A stretch of DNA of 64,000 nucleotides from Halomonas cerina (GTDB taxonomy: Bacteria > Pseudomonadota > Gammaproteobacteria > Pseudomonadales > Halomonadaceae), in NCBI RefSeq assembly GCF_014192215.1, contig NZ_JACHXP010000002.1, forward strand, positions 186,001 through 250,000. Direction: 5' to 3'. Positions 9,330 to 17,737 of the stretch are shown in pieces. The notes under the pieces were generated by a model. It was not told where the DNA came from. It saw only the letters and a list, made by a program, of their open reading frames with translations, and ran no database searches. How positions within the stretch are numbered: position 1 is the first letter of the stretch; the number at the start of each line of letters is the position of its first letter. The position numbers and the translations under genes were made by a program.

Positions 9330-10595
9330 ATGGCGTTGACGGGAAAGGGCGCCGCCAGGCGCCGCAAGAGAATCGAGGCGCTGGAGCGTCCGGAATACGG
9401 CTGGATCTGGAAACCCTTGCTGGCGGTCGTGGTGCTCTATCTGCTGGTGACGCTGGCGCTGGGTATCTGGTGGAGTCGTACACCGCCCGCCTTCGAGGTG
9501 GAGCAGGCCGTCGCCGAACAGCGGGGCGCGGATGGTGGCGTGTCGGCCCGCGGGACCGTGACCGTGGCCAGCCTGATGACGGTGATCGAGACCCTGCTCG
9601 AGAAACCCGGCGGCTACCTGCGCAACGACGTCGCCCCTCCGGGGCTGTGGCTCGACAACATGCCCGCCTGGGAGTATGGCGTGCTGCAGCAGGCGCGCCG
9701 GCTGGCCACCGCCCTGCCGGCCATGGAGCAGAGCCAGGTCGACACCCTGGTGACGATCCAGGAGCGACTGCAGGCCGACAGTACCAGCTGGCTCTACCCC
9801 GGCACCGAGCGTCAGTTGGAGAAGGCCCTGTCAGGCCTCGACGACTACCTGGGCCGTCTCGAGGAGCATCAAGAGACCGGCTTCGGGCATGCCGGACAGG
9901 GGCTCGTCCCTTGGCTCGAGGTCATGGCCCGTGACCTGGATGACCTGGGCCTAAGGCTCTCGGCCAGCGTCGGCAATCCCGAGGCCCTGCGTTATCTCGA
10001 TATCGAGGCCGGGGCGCTGCCTGCCGGTACGCCGTGGTATCGGGTCGACAATGTCTTCTACGAGGCACGTGGCCAGGGATGGGCGCTGATGCAGCTGTTG
10101 AAGGCGATGCAGCATGACCAGGCGGATGTGCTGGAGGCGGCGGGCGTGACCTCCCGCTGGACGCTGCTGCTGGCCGAGCTGGAGCGCAGCCAGCGCCGTC
10201 TGTGGAGCCCGATGGTGCTCAACGGCTCCGGGTTCGGGGTCTTCGCCAATCACTCCCTGGTGCTGGCCAACCACATGGTGCGTGCCCGGGACCTGGCCCG
10301 TGAACTGGCGGAGCGCCTGGCGCAGGCGGTCCCGGTCGAGACACCATCACCCGCCTCACCTGTCGCCCCGGGGCAAGCAACGGCACCCGAGCCGGCCCGC
10401 GCTGCCGGGCAGGGCACCCCCGAGCAACCGACATCCGACGACGCGCCTACAGATGCTGAAGATGCGCAGGATGCACCGCCTCGCGCCGATGCCGAGACGA
10501 CCGGGCAGGAGGCGGCTGAGCCAGAGGAGGTCGAGGAAGCGAGCGATGAGCAGATGGCCGCGCCGGAGGCATCCCCCGCCTCGCCCGACGAATGA
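9330..10595 (+). CDS. DUF2333 family membrane-anchored protein
   Basis: Matches the DUF2333 family of gammaproteobacteria; function unknown. A basic N-terminus (KGAARRRKRIEALERP) precedes one transmembrane helix (LLAVVVLYLLVTLALGIWW), and a periplasmic domain of about 300 residues follows (WLDNMPAWEYGVLQQAR, YLDIEAGALPAGTPWYRVDN). The last ~90 residues are a Pro/Ala/Glu/Thr-rich acidic tail that looks disordered. ATG 9330 was chosen because AGGGA lies upstream and the family starts near MALTGKG; an earlier in-frame ATG at 9255 exists. It is convergent with ppa across a strong palindromic terminator. Confidence 0.8.
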   Translation: MALTGKGAARRRKRIEALERPEYGWIWKPLLAVVVLYLLVTLALGIWWSRTPPAFEVEQAVAEQRGADGGVSARGTVTVASLMTVIETLLEKPGGYLRNDVAPPGLWLDNMPAWEYGVLQQARRLATALPAMEQSQVDTLVTIQERLQADSTSWLYPGTERQLEKALSGLDDYLGRLEEHQETGFGHAGQGLVPWLEVMARDLDDLGLRLSASVGNPEALRYLDIEAGALPAGTPWYRVDNVFYEARGQGWALMQLLKAMQHDQADVLEAAGVTSRWTLLLAELERSQRRLWSPMVLNGSGFGVFANHSLVLANHMVRARDLARELAERLAQAVPVETPSPASPVAPGQATAPEPARAAGQGTPEQPTSDDAPTDAEDAQDAPPRADAETTGQEAAEPEEVEEASDEQMAAPEASPASPDE

Positions 10596-10602
10596 CTTGG
10601 CA

Positions 10603-10655
10603 CCCCCTTGAACATGAACGGGCCGCCCTTGAGGCGGCCCGTTCATGTTCAAGCA
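10603..10655. terminator. Bidirectional terminator between DUF2333 gene and ppa
   Basis: Long perfect inverted repeat: about 21-bp arms ending in GGGCCGCC and GGCGGCCC around a CTTGA loop, with GAACATGAAC on one side and GTTCATGTTC on the other. It lies between convergent genes, so it probably stops transcription from both sides. The U-tract is weak on both strands; the stem length compensates. Confidence 0.75.
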
Positions 10656-10670
10656 AAAGCCAGGCGGCGC

Positions 10671-11201
10671 TCACGCCTTCTGGTAGGCAGTCACGGCTTT
10701 CTCGATGGCCTTGCGGGCCGCCTCCACACCTTCCCAGGACTCGACCTTCACCCACTTGCCTTTCTCGAGATCCTTGTAGTTCTCGAAGAAATGGGCGATC
10801 TGCTGGCGCAGTAGCTCGGGCAGATCGGTGACCTCCTGGACATCGTCATACAGGCTAGAGAGCTTGGGATGTGGCACGCAGACCAGCTTGGCATCCTCGC
10901 CAGCCTCGTCGGTCATGTTGAGGATGCCGACCGGGCGTGCCCGGATCACGCTGCCCGGGGCGACCGGGTAGGGCGTGACCACCAAGGCGTCCAGCGGGTC
11001 ACCGTCGTCGGCCAGGGTATGGGGAATGAAGCCGTAGTTGGCGGGATAGAACATCGGGGTGGCCATGAAGCGGTCGACCAGCAGGGCGCCCATGTCCTTG
11101 TCGATCTCGTACTTGACCGGAGTATGGTTGGCCGGGATCTCGATCGCGACATAGATGTCGTTGGGGAGGTCCTTGCCGGCGGGGATGTTATCGAAGTTCA
11201 T
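10671..11201 (-). CDS. ppa: Inorganic pyrophosphatase (family I)
   Basis: Soluble enzyme that hydrolyses pyrophosphate to phosphate. The family I signature [11 protein letters not shown] with its metal-binding aspartates is intact, preceded by [16 protein letters not shown]; 176 aa, normal length. ATG 11201 ([18 protein letters not shown]) fits the family start. It is divergent from the PP2C-kinase gene, and a pyrophosphate-consuming phosphofructokinase lies 2.1 kb away. Confidence 0.97.
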   Translation of the reverse strand: MNFDNIPAGKDLPNDIYVAIEIPANHTPVKYEIDKDMGALLVDRFMATPMFYPANYGFIPHTLADDGDPLDALVVTPYPVAPGSVIRARPVGILNMTDEAGEDAKLVCVPHPKLSSLYDDVQEVTDLPELLRQQIAHFFENYKDLEKGKWVKVESWEGVEAARKAIEKAVTAYQKA

Positions 11202-11289
11202 GCGCGCGTCCTTCGTTGGCGGATGTCCGGATGGGCGGATTAAATCCGGCGAATTATACGAAGCCATGTCGGGGATTACCAATTCGACA

Positions 11290-11338
11290 TAGGTACTGCG
11301 ACGACTTAGGTACTGCGACGACTTAGGTACCGCGCGAC
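11290..11338. repeat. 17-bp direct repeats between ppa and the PP2C-kinase gene
   Basis: Two exact copies of TAGGTACTGCGACGACT (11290-11306 and 11307-11323), then a truncated third (TAGGTACCGCGCGAC from 11324). They lie in the divergent intergenic region, about 90 nt upstream of the ppa start. They may be an operator or a slippage product; no known binding site was recognised. Confidence 0.8.
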
Positions 11339-11468
11339 GGACCCCACCCAAGACAATTGCAGTTGAACATGACGAGGGGCCCCGGTGACAACGCTAACTG
11401 CAATAGCCCTGGGACCACGCCGTCGTCAACGGGCCAGTCGCCGTTCCGGCGTGTATCATGATGCCCCG

Positions 11469-13226
11469 ATGCATATCGTCGATTCCGAGGAGAGCCCTTT
11501 GGCACCCGCGACACTGTCCCTGAGCTTCGGTCAGGCCTTCGTGGCCCCGGACCCACGACAGCAACGCAGCTCGATGTCGGTTCGTATCCCCGAGCCCTCT
11601 CAGCTGGCTGCCAAGGGGGCCTGTGTGCTGATCAGTGATGCCGCTTCGCGCCATGCTCTCGCCCGACAGGCGGCGGATCTGGGCGTCATGGCCTTTCTGG
11701 CCGACTACTACGCCACCCCGGATCACTGGGACGTCAAGACCTCGGCGACCCGGGTGCTGCTGTCACTCAACGGCTGGTGCTACAGCCAGAGTCGGCAGGT
11801 GTCCGAGGGCAGCTATGTCTGCTCGCTTTCCGCCATGGTCTATCGGGCCCGCGAGGTCCACCTCTTCCACGCCGGGGACACCCTGGTGTTCCGGCTGCGC
11901 GGGGCCGAGTTCGAGCAGCTCTCCCGTGATCATGTCACCGACCTGGGCGGTTATCGCTACCCTTCTCGTGCGGTGGGCATGGATGTGAACCTCGATCTCG
12001 ACTACGAGCGGATACCGCTCAAGCAGGGGGATATCTTCCTGCTCACCACCCAGGGCGTGCAGGGCACCCTGATGCCCTCGGACTATGTGCGCCTGATTCG
12101 CGAAGATGCCAGTGACCTGGATGCCGCCTGTGAGCGGCTGGCCGAGGCCGCCCGGACGCGGGCACGGGAACGCGGCGTCGGCAGCGAGCCGCTCTGCTTC
12201 CAGCTGGTGCGCATCGATGCGCTGCCCGACCAGGAAACGGATCACCCCGGTCGTGTCTATGGCGATCTGCCGATCCCGCCTGAGCTGGCGCCGGGCGACC
12301 GCATCGACGGGCTCGAGGTGCAGGCCGTGCTGTCGCGGACGGCCCAGTCGCGAGTCTATCGCGTGCGCGACCTGCGCCATGGCCGCGAGATGGTGATGAA
12401 GGCACCCAGCCCCGAGCTCTCCAGCCGCAATGCCTATCTGGAGCACTTCCTGCTGCAGCAGTGGGTGGTGGAGCGGGTCCACTCCCCCTTCGTGGTGAAG
12501 GTCATGGACGCCTCTCGGCCGCGCCGTTACCTCTATTACCTGATGGATTACGTATCGGGCGATACCCTCACCGAATGGGCCCGGCGTCATCCCCAGGCGA
12601 GTCTGGATCAGCGACTGGATATCGCTAACCAGCTTGGCAAGGCGGTCCAGGCCCTTCACCACCGTGATGTGCTGCATCAGCAGGTGCACCCCGACAACGT
12701 GCTGATCGATGTCCATGGCAAGGTGGCACTGGCGGATTTCGGCGCCTGCCACCTGCGCGACGTGGATGGGCATCGACGCTCCCAGCGGGTGGTCCAGCAG
12801 GTCGGCTTGACCGAGCACAGCGCGCCGGAATACGCGTTGGGTGATGACGTGGGGCGGCGTAGCGACCAGTACTCGCTGGCCTCGACCATCTACTGGCTGC
12901 TCACCGGCGAGCTCCCCTACGCCCTGACGCCGAACCGCCTGCGCAGTCACACGGATCTGGAACAGCTGACCTACCGCAGCGCCCGCACCCTCAACCCCGA
13001 GGTGCCGGCCGCACTGGATGATGTCCTGCGCCGCGCCCTGGACCCACAGCGTGCACTGCGTTTCCGGCGCATGTCGGAATTCCGCCACCGCCTGCGCGAG
13101 GCCAGGCGCGGGCCGCAGGCCGCCGGGCGCAACGGCACGCGAAGACTGGGCGAGCCATCCCGCTTCTGGCAGGGGGTGGCGGGCATCCTGCTGCTGCTGC
13201 TGGTGCTGTCCTGGCTGCTTCGTTAG
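11469..13226 (+). CDS. PP2C-like phosphatase / Ser-Thr kinase-like fusion, apparently catalytically degenerate
   Basis: Belongs to the bifunctional PP2C/protein-kinase fusions with a C-terminal membrane anchor. The PP2C-like domain (about residues 10-250) opens LSLSFGQAFVAP and contains ATRVLLSLNGW. The kinase domain (about 275-540) has the VMK lysine (K311) and DFG (D423). A terminal helix (GVAGILLLLLVLSWLL) ends the protein. Catalytic positions are changed: the PP2C D-G motifs read SDAAS and TTQGVQG (Q195), the final D-N reads E-P (240-241), and the kinase HRD motif reads H-Q-Q (403-405). The start is uncertain: ATG 11469 has no clear ribosome-binding site, whereas TTG 11499 follows GAGGAGA. 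The gene ends in a heptad array. Confidence 0.8.
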   Translation: MHIVDSEESPLAPATLSLSFGQAFVAPDPRQQRSSMSVRIPEPSQLAAKGACVLISDAASRHALARQAADLGVMAFLADYYATPDHWDVKTSATRVLLSLNGWCYSQSRQVSEGSYVCSLSAMVYRAREVHLFHAGDTLVFRLRGAEFEQLSRDHVTDLGGYRYPSRAVGMDVNLDLDYERIPLKQGDIFLLTTQGVQGTLMPSDYVRLIREDASDLDAACERLAEAARTRARERGVGSEPLCFQLVRIDALPDQETDHPGRVYGDLPIPPELAPGDRIDGLEVQAVLSRTAQSRVYRVRDLRHGREMVMKAPSPELSSRNAYLEHFLLQQWVVERVHSPFVVKVMDASRPRRYLYYLMDYVSGDTLTEWARRHPQASLDQRLDIANQLGKAVQALHHRDVLHQQVHPDNVLIDVHGKVALADFGACHLRDVDGHRRSQRVVQQVGLTEHSAPEYALGDDVGRRSDQYSLASTIYWLLTGELPYALTPNRLRSHTDLEQLTYRSARTLNPEVPAALDDVLRRALDPQRALRFRRMSEFRHRLREARRGPQAAGRNGTRRLGEPSRFWQGVAGILLLLLVLSWLLR

Positions 13227-13309
13227 CTACGAGCTACGAGCTACGAGCTACGAGCTACGAGCTACGAGCCGGAAATGGGCCCGCAGCTCGTTGCCCGCAT
13301 CCCGCAGCT
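13225..13309. repeat. Inverted heptad arrays spanning two convergent stop codons
   Basis: Six perfect copies of AGCTACG (13225-13266) begin inside the TAG stop of the kinase-like gene. After a 15-nt spacer come four heptads CGCAGCT, CGTTGCC, CGCATCC, CGCAGCT (13282-13309), the last sharing a base with the pfp stop codon on the other strand. CGCAGCT is AGCTGCG in reverse, one base from AGCTACG, so the arms form an imperfect hairpin that may end both transcripts. Confidence 0.85.
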
Positions 13310-14568
13310 TAGATCGTGAACGCCGCCAGCTTGCGCTCGACCCGGTGCTTGGCCAGCCGGGCCACCTTCGGCAGGCCATTCTCGAAGGGCGGGAAGTCCT
13401 CCCCCTGGATCAGCGGCGAAAGGTAGGTACGGCACGCCTCGGTGATGCCGAAGCCGTCCTCGCGGATATAGTCCCGGGGCATGAACTTCTCGCGGTTGGC
13501 CACCTCGGCCAGCGGGGCGGCCTCCACTGCCCACTGATAAGGGGTGTCGCTGATCCGTTTGATGGCGGGCATCATCGAGTTCTGGCCCGCCAGGGCCAGC
13601 GCCACGGCCTTCTCGCCCACCGCATAAGCCTGCTCCACGTCGGTCTTGGACGCCAGGTGGCGAGCGGCGCGCTGCAGGTAGTCGGCCACCGCCCAGTGGT
13701 ACTTGTAGCCGAGGTCCTGCTTGACCATGCCGGCAAGCGTCGGGGCCACGCCACCCAACTGGCGGTGGCCGAAGGCATCGGTGTTGCCGGCGTCGGCCAG
13801 GAAGGTGCCGTCCTCGTAGCGGGCGCCCTCGGAGACCACGATCACGCAGTAGCCGTACTGCTTGACCGATGCCTCGACCCGCGCCATGACCTTGGCGCGG
13901 TCGAAGGCCACCTCGGGGAAGATCACCAGATGAGGCGGCTCGCCCTCGCCCTGGCCGGCCAGCGCCCCCGCGGCGGCGATCCAGCCGGCATGGCGGCCCA
14001 TCACCTCGAGCACGAAGACCTTGGTGGACGTGGCGCACATGGAGGCGATGTCCAACGACGTCTCCAGGGTTGAGGTGGCGATGTACTTGGCCACGCTGCC
14101 AAAGCCCGGGGAGTTGTCGGTGATCGGCAGGTCGTTGTCCACGGTCTTGGGCACGTGGATGGCGGTCAGCGGGTAGCCGAGCTTCTCGGAGAGCTGCGAG
14201 ACCTTCAGGCAGGTATCGGCGCTATCGCCACCGCCGTTGTAGAAGAAGTAGCGGATGTCGTGAGCCTTGAAGACCTCGATCAGGCGCTCGTACTGGGCGC
14301 GATGGGTCTCGATGTCCTTGAGCTTGTAGCGGCAGGAGCCGAAGGCGCCGGCCGGGGTGTGGCGCAGGGCGGCAATGGTCTCGTCGCTTTCGCGGCTGAC
14401 GTCGATCAAGTCCTCGGTCAGGGCGCCGATGATGCCGTTATGACCGGCGTAGACCTTGCCGATCCGGTCCGGGTGCTGGCGGCAGGCCTCGATGACGCCG
14501 CAGGCGCTGGCGTTGATCACGGCGGTGACACCGCCGGACTGGGCATAGAAGGCGTTGTGCTGGGCCAT
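13309..14568 (-). CDS. pfp: Pyrophosphate-dependent 6-phosphofructokinase
   Basis: Reversibly phosphorylates fructose 6-phosphate with pyrophosphate instead of ATP. The substrate motifs read NGGGDSADTCLKV and PKTVDNDLPITDN. The lysine in PKTVDND and the aspartate in GGGDS are the positions that distinguish PPi-type from ATP-type enzymes. MGRHAGWIAAAGAL is the sugar-phosphate motif. ATG 14568 follows AAGGA at good spacing; 419 aa. It is convergent with the kinase-like gene. With ppa nearby, the region concentrates pyrophosphate metabolism. Confidence 0.92.
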   Translation of the reverse strand: MAQHNAFYAQSGGVTAVINASACGVIEACRQHPDRIGKVYAGHNGIIGALTEDLIDVSRESDETIAALRHTPAGAFGSCRYKLKDIETHRAQYERLIEVFKAHDIRYFFYNGGGDSADTCLKVSQLSEKLGYPLTAIHVPKTVDNDLPITDNSPGFGSVAKYIATSTLETSLDIASMCATSTKVFVLEVMGRHAGWIAAAGALAGQGEGEPPHLVIFPEVAFDRAKVMARVEASVKQYGYCVIVVSEGARYEDGTFLADAGNTDAFGHRQLGGVAPTLAGMVKQDLGYKYHWAVADYLQRAARHLASKTDVEQAYAVGEKAVALALAGQNSMMPAIKRISDTPYQWAVEAAPLAEVANREKFMPRDYIREDGFGITEACRTYLSPLIQGEDFPPFENGLPKVARLAKHRVERKLAAFTI

Positions 14569-14773
14569 GGGCAATCCTTGCAGGTCGCATCGGAGAAGCG
14601 CGGCGCGGCTCGTGGAGCAGGCAGGCGCTTCCGGGGGTTGGGGGCTCGGGGGTGACGATTCTAGCGCATCCCCCCGATGCCTGCACCTGACCCCTGCCGG
14701 GATGCTGGAGAGGTGGCAGGGGCCATGCTAGGCTGCCGCTTTCCCGGCGAGGGAGACGCGCAACGGAGACCTC

Positions 14774-16165
14774 ATGCACCTTCATATCCTCGGCATCTGT
14801 GGCACCTTCATGGGCAGCCTGGCCCTGCTGGCCCGCGAGCAGGGGCTGACCGTCACCGGCTCGGATGCCAACGTGTATCCGCCGATGAGCACCCAACTGG
14901 AGGCGGCGGGCATCACCTTGAGGGAGGGGTATCGGGCCGAGAACCTTGCGCCACGTCCGGACCTCGTGGTGATCGGCAATGCGCTGTCTCGGGGCAATCC
15001 CGAGGTCGAGGCGCTGCTCAACCTGGGGCTGGCGTATGTCTCGGGCCCCCAGTGGCTCGCCGAGGAGATCCTGCCCGGACGCCGGGTCATCGCCGTGGCC
15101 GGGACCCATGGCAAGACCACCACGGCCAGCCTGACGGCCTGGCTGCTGGAAGCGGCCGGGCTCGCCCCGGGGTTTTTGATCGGGGGCGTGCCGCGCAACT
15201 TCGGTGTCTCGGCGCGGCTCGGTGCCCACGATGCGCCCTTCGTGGTGGAAGCCGACGAGTACGACACCGCCTTCTTCGATAAGCGCTCCAAGTTCGTCCA
15301 TTACCGCCCCGAGATTGCCGTGCTGGGCAATCTCGAGTTCGATCATGCCGACATCTTTCCCGATCTGGCCGCCATTGAGCGCCAGTTTCATTACCTGGTG
15401 CGCACCGTGCCCGGCAAGGGGCAGCTGCTGGTGGCCGATGACGAGCCGGCACTGGACCGGGTGCTGGCCCAAGGGTGCTGGACCCCGGTCACGCGCTTCG
15501 GTCGCGAGGCGGCGAGCCCTTGGCGCCTCGTGCTCGAGCGCGACGATGCCAGTCGCTTCCGGGTGATCCACCAGCAGGGCCAGGGCGCGGAGAGTGTCGA
15601 CGAGGATGCCGTGGTGGACTGGTCACTGACAGGGACCCACAACGCCCGCAACGCCCTGGCCGCCTTGGCCGTCGCCCATTCGCTCGGAGTCGACCTGGCG
15701 CGTGGGGCGGCGTCACTGGCCCGCTTCGAGACCCCGCGGCGGCGCCAGGAGCTGCGTGGCGAGGTGGCCGGCATCCAGGTGATCGATGACTTCGCTCACC
15801 ATCCCACGGCCATCGCCGCCACCCTGGAAGGGCTGCGGGCCGCCACCCCGTGTGGGCGGTTGCTGGCGGTGATCGAGCCGCGCTCCAATACCATGCGTCT
15901 GGGTACCCTGCGCGATCGCCTGGCGGCCAGCATCGCCGCCTCGGATGCGGTCTTCTGGTACCAGCCGCCGGGACTGGACTGGTCGCTGACCCCGGTGCTC
16001 GAGGCGAGCCCGGTCCCGGCACGCCTCGAGCAGGACATCGATGCACTGGTGGCGGTCCTGGTCGAAGAAGCGCGCCCCCTGGACCGCATCGTGGTGATGT
16101 CCAACGGCGGCTTCGCAGGCATCCACGACAGGCTGCTCGCCGCTCTGGGGGTGGCGCATGGCTGA
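14774..16165 (+). CDS. mpl: UDP-MurNAc:L-Ala-gamma-D-Glu-meso-DAP ligase
   Basis: Murein recycling ligase that attaches the recycled tripeptide to UDP-MurNAc. The N-terminus MHLHILGICGTFMGSLALL is typical of Mpl rather than MurC. The ATP loop is AVAGTHGKTTTASLTAWLL, and the central motif VVEADEYDTAFFDKRSKF holds the metal-binding residues. DDFAHHPTAIAATLEGLR lies in the C-terminal domain. 463 aa, full length. It overlaps ubiX by 8 nt. Confidence 0.96.
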   Translation: MHLHILGICGTFMGSLALLAREQGLTVTGSDANVYPPMSTQLEAAGITLREGYRAENLAPRPDLVVIGNALSRGNPEVEALLNLGLAYVSGPQWLAEEILPGRRVIAVAGTHGKTTTASLTAWLLEAAGLAPGFLIGGVPRNFGVSARLGAHDAPFVVEADEYDTAFFDKRSKFVHYRPEIAVLGNLEFDHADIFPDLAAIERQFHYLVRTVPGKGQLLVADDEPALDRVLAQGCWTPVTRFGREAASPWRLVLERDDASRFRVIHQQGQGAESVDEDAVVDWSLTGTHNARNALAALAVAHSLGVDLARGAASLARFETPRRRQELRGEVAGIQVIDDFAHHPTAIAATLEGLRAATPCGRLLAVIEPRSNTMRLGTLRDRLAASIAASDAVFWYQPPGLDWSLTPVLEASPVPARLEQDIDALVAVLVEEARPLDRIVVMSNGGFAGIHDRLLAALGVAHG

Positions 16166-16775
16166 ACAGGGCTTTCAGGCGCCCGTCACCATCGCCATGA
16201 CCGGTGCCTCCGGGGCCCAGTACGGCCTGCGCCTGATCGAGGTGCTGGTGGCGGCGCATCACGAGGTCTGGGTGATGATCTCCAAGGCGGCCCACCTGGT
16301 CATCGCCACCGAGACCGAGATCGAGCTGCCGGCGCGTCCCGTGCGGCTGGCCGAGGCCCTGACGGCACACACCGGCGCCGCACCGGGACAGATTCGCTGT
16401 TTCGGCCGGGAGGACTGGATGGCCCCGGTGGCCTCCGGGTCCGGGGCGCCTTCGTCCATGGTGGTTTGTCCCTGTTCCACCGGTACGCTGTCGGCCGTGG
16501 CCACGGGCGCCAGCAACAACCTGATCGAGCGCGCTGCCGACGTGGCCTTGAAGGAGCGCCGCCAGCTGATCCTGGTGCCCCGGGAGACCCCCTTCTCGGC
16601 GATCCATCTGGAGCACATGCTCGCCCTGACCCGCCTGGGGGCGGTGATCCTGCCTGCCGCCCCCGGCTTCTATCATCGCCCCGGCACGGTGAACGATCTG
16701 GTCGACTTCATCGTGGCGCGGATCCTCAACCAGCTGGGCATCGCGCATCGCCTGATGCCGCGCTGGGGGGAGTGA
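16158..16775 (+). CDS. ubiX: Flavin prenyltransferase UbiX
   Basis: Makes prenylated FMN, the cofactor of the UbiD decarboxylase in ubiquinone synthesis. The N-terminus TIAMTGASGAQYGLRLIEVL is the FMN-binding motif, and VVCPCSTGTLSAVATGASNN is the conserved second loop. RRQLILVPRETPFSAIHLEHM completes the signature. 205 aa, normal. It starts inside the mpl gene. A weak copy of the heptad element begins 13 nt after its stop codon. Confidence 0.96.
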   Translation: MAEQGFQAPVTIAMTGASGAQYGLRLIEVLVAAHHEVWVMISKAAHLVIATETEIELPARPVRLAEALTAHTGAAPGQIRCFGREDWMAPVASGSGAPSSMVVCPCSTGTLSAVATGASNNLIERAADVALKERRQLILVPRETPFSAIHLEHMLALTRLGAVILPAAPGFYHRPGTVNDLVDFIVARILNQLGIAHRLMPRWGE

Positions 16776-16787
16776 CGCCCTTCGGGC

Positions 16788-16927
16788 AGCACCCAGCTGC
16801 AAGCGCCCAGCTGGTTGGCAATGGGCAGCCGGTGCCGAGACAAATTCCGCCGGTGCTCGCTTGACAGTACAAGCGCTGAGGGTCCCAGACTGCGGCGCTC
16901 GGCGCTCGGCGCTCGGCGCTCGGCGCT
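16788..16927 (+). repeat. Heptad repeat element, copy 2 (terminator lost)
   Basis: Left arm AGCACCC, AGCTGCA, AGCGCCC, AGCTGG (16788-16814), a middle similar to the other copies (GGCAGCCGGTGCCGAGACAA), and a right arm of five CGGCGCT units (16893-16927). The terminator stem seen in copies 1, 3 and 4 is not recognisable. The downstream gene (lysE-like) has the same orientation and its ribosome-binding site follows 8 nt after the array, so readthrough may be tolerated here. Confidence 0.85.
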
Positions 16928-16948
16928 TATGACATGGAGGTTTTTCGA

Positions 16949-17572
16949 ATGGTCAGCCTGGGCCTGCTGTCGGTCTTCGTGCCGACCTTCCTGCTGGTCT
17001 CCCTGACCCCGGGGATGTGCATGACCCTGGCCATGGTGCTGGGCATGACCCAGGGCGTACGACGCACCCTGTGGATGATGGCCGGCGAGCTCGTCGGGGT
17101 GGGCCTGGTGGCGTTTGCTGCCGGCGCCGGGGTGGCTGCCCTGATGCTGCGCCAGCCCGAACTCTTCGCGGTGTTCAAGTGGCTAGGCGGCGCTTACCTG
17201 GTCTATCTCGGCATGATGATGTGGCGCTCCCGGGGCCGCATGGCGATCCCCGAGAAGGGACTGGAGGTGGCGCCCGTCGGGCGGATGCAGTTGGCCATGC
17301 AGGGCCTTGTCACCGCGGTGGCCAATCCCAAGGGGTGGGCCTTCTTCGTGGCGTTGTTGCCGCCCTTTCTCGATGCCGGGCGTCCGCTGGCGGGCCAACT
17401 CGCCGTGCTGGTGGCGCTGATCCTCACCCTCGAATTTATCTGCCTGCTGCTCTATGCGACCGGCGGCAGCCGGCTGAGGCGCCTGCTGAGCAAGGGAAGC
17501 GGGGTGCGCCTGCTCAATCGCCTCGCCGGTGCCCTGATGGCCGGCGTCGGCCTCTGGCTGGCGCTTGGCTAG
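16949..17572 (+). CDS. LysE family amino-acid exporter
   Basis: Inner-membrane translocator of the LysE/RhtB type, which exports amino acids or similar small molecules; the substrate cannot be told from sequence. The N-terminus FLLVSLTPGMCMTLAMVLGM carries the family's TPGP-like motif, here TPGM. Six hydrophobic segments fit the usual topology, and AVANPKGWAFFVALLPPFLD is the conserved central motif. ATG 16949 was chosen because GGAGG lies 8 nt upstream. 207 aa, normal. The 5' leader contains the CGGCGCT array of the repeat element. Confidence 0.88.
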   Translation: MVSLGLLSVFVPTFLLVSLTPGMCMTLAMVLGMTQGVRRTLWMMAGELVGVGLVAFAAGAGVAALMLRQPELFAVFKWLGGAYLVYLGMMMWRSRGRMAIPEKGLEVAPVGRMQLAMQGLVTAVANPKGWAFFVALLPPFLDAGRPLAGQLAVLVALILTLEFICLLLYATGGSRLRRLLSKGSGVRLLNRLAGALMAGVGLWLALG

Positions 17573-17631
17573 GGGCAGCTCCACCTGGCCCCTTGAATCG
17601 GGTTCTTTGCAGATCTGCGTGAACCGTTCCG

Positions 17632-17718
17632 CGTAGGTCGGATAAGCCGAAGGCGCATCCGGCATGGCCTGGGGAGACGCCTGGGTCGGGCGATGCGCTG
17701 GCGCTTATCGCCCCTACG
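17632..17718. repeat. REP-like inverted repeat
   Basis: CGTAGG-N3-GATAAGC (17632-17647) and its inverted counterpart GCTTATC-N3-CCTACG (17703-17718) enclose two smaller GC-rich dyads (GCCGAAGGCGCATCCGGC at 17646-17663 and a GCGATGCGCTGGCGC region). The layout resembles paired REP elements of enterobacteria and pseudomonads. It lies between the convergent lysE-like and DedA/PAP2 genes. Two heptads TTCGAGC follow (about 17722-17735), just before the DedA/PAP2 stop codon. Confidence 0.7.
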
Positions 17719-17737
17719 ACTGGTTCGAGCTTCGAGC

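Noticed and set aside
10603-10655. Inverted-repeat end of a mobile element
   Set aside because: The arms are adjacent around a 5-nt loop between convergent genes, which fits a terminator; no transposase or second copy is seen.
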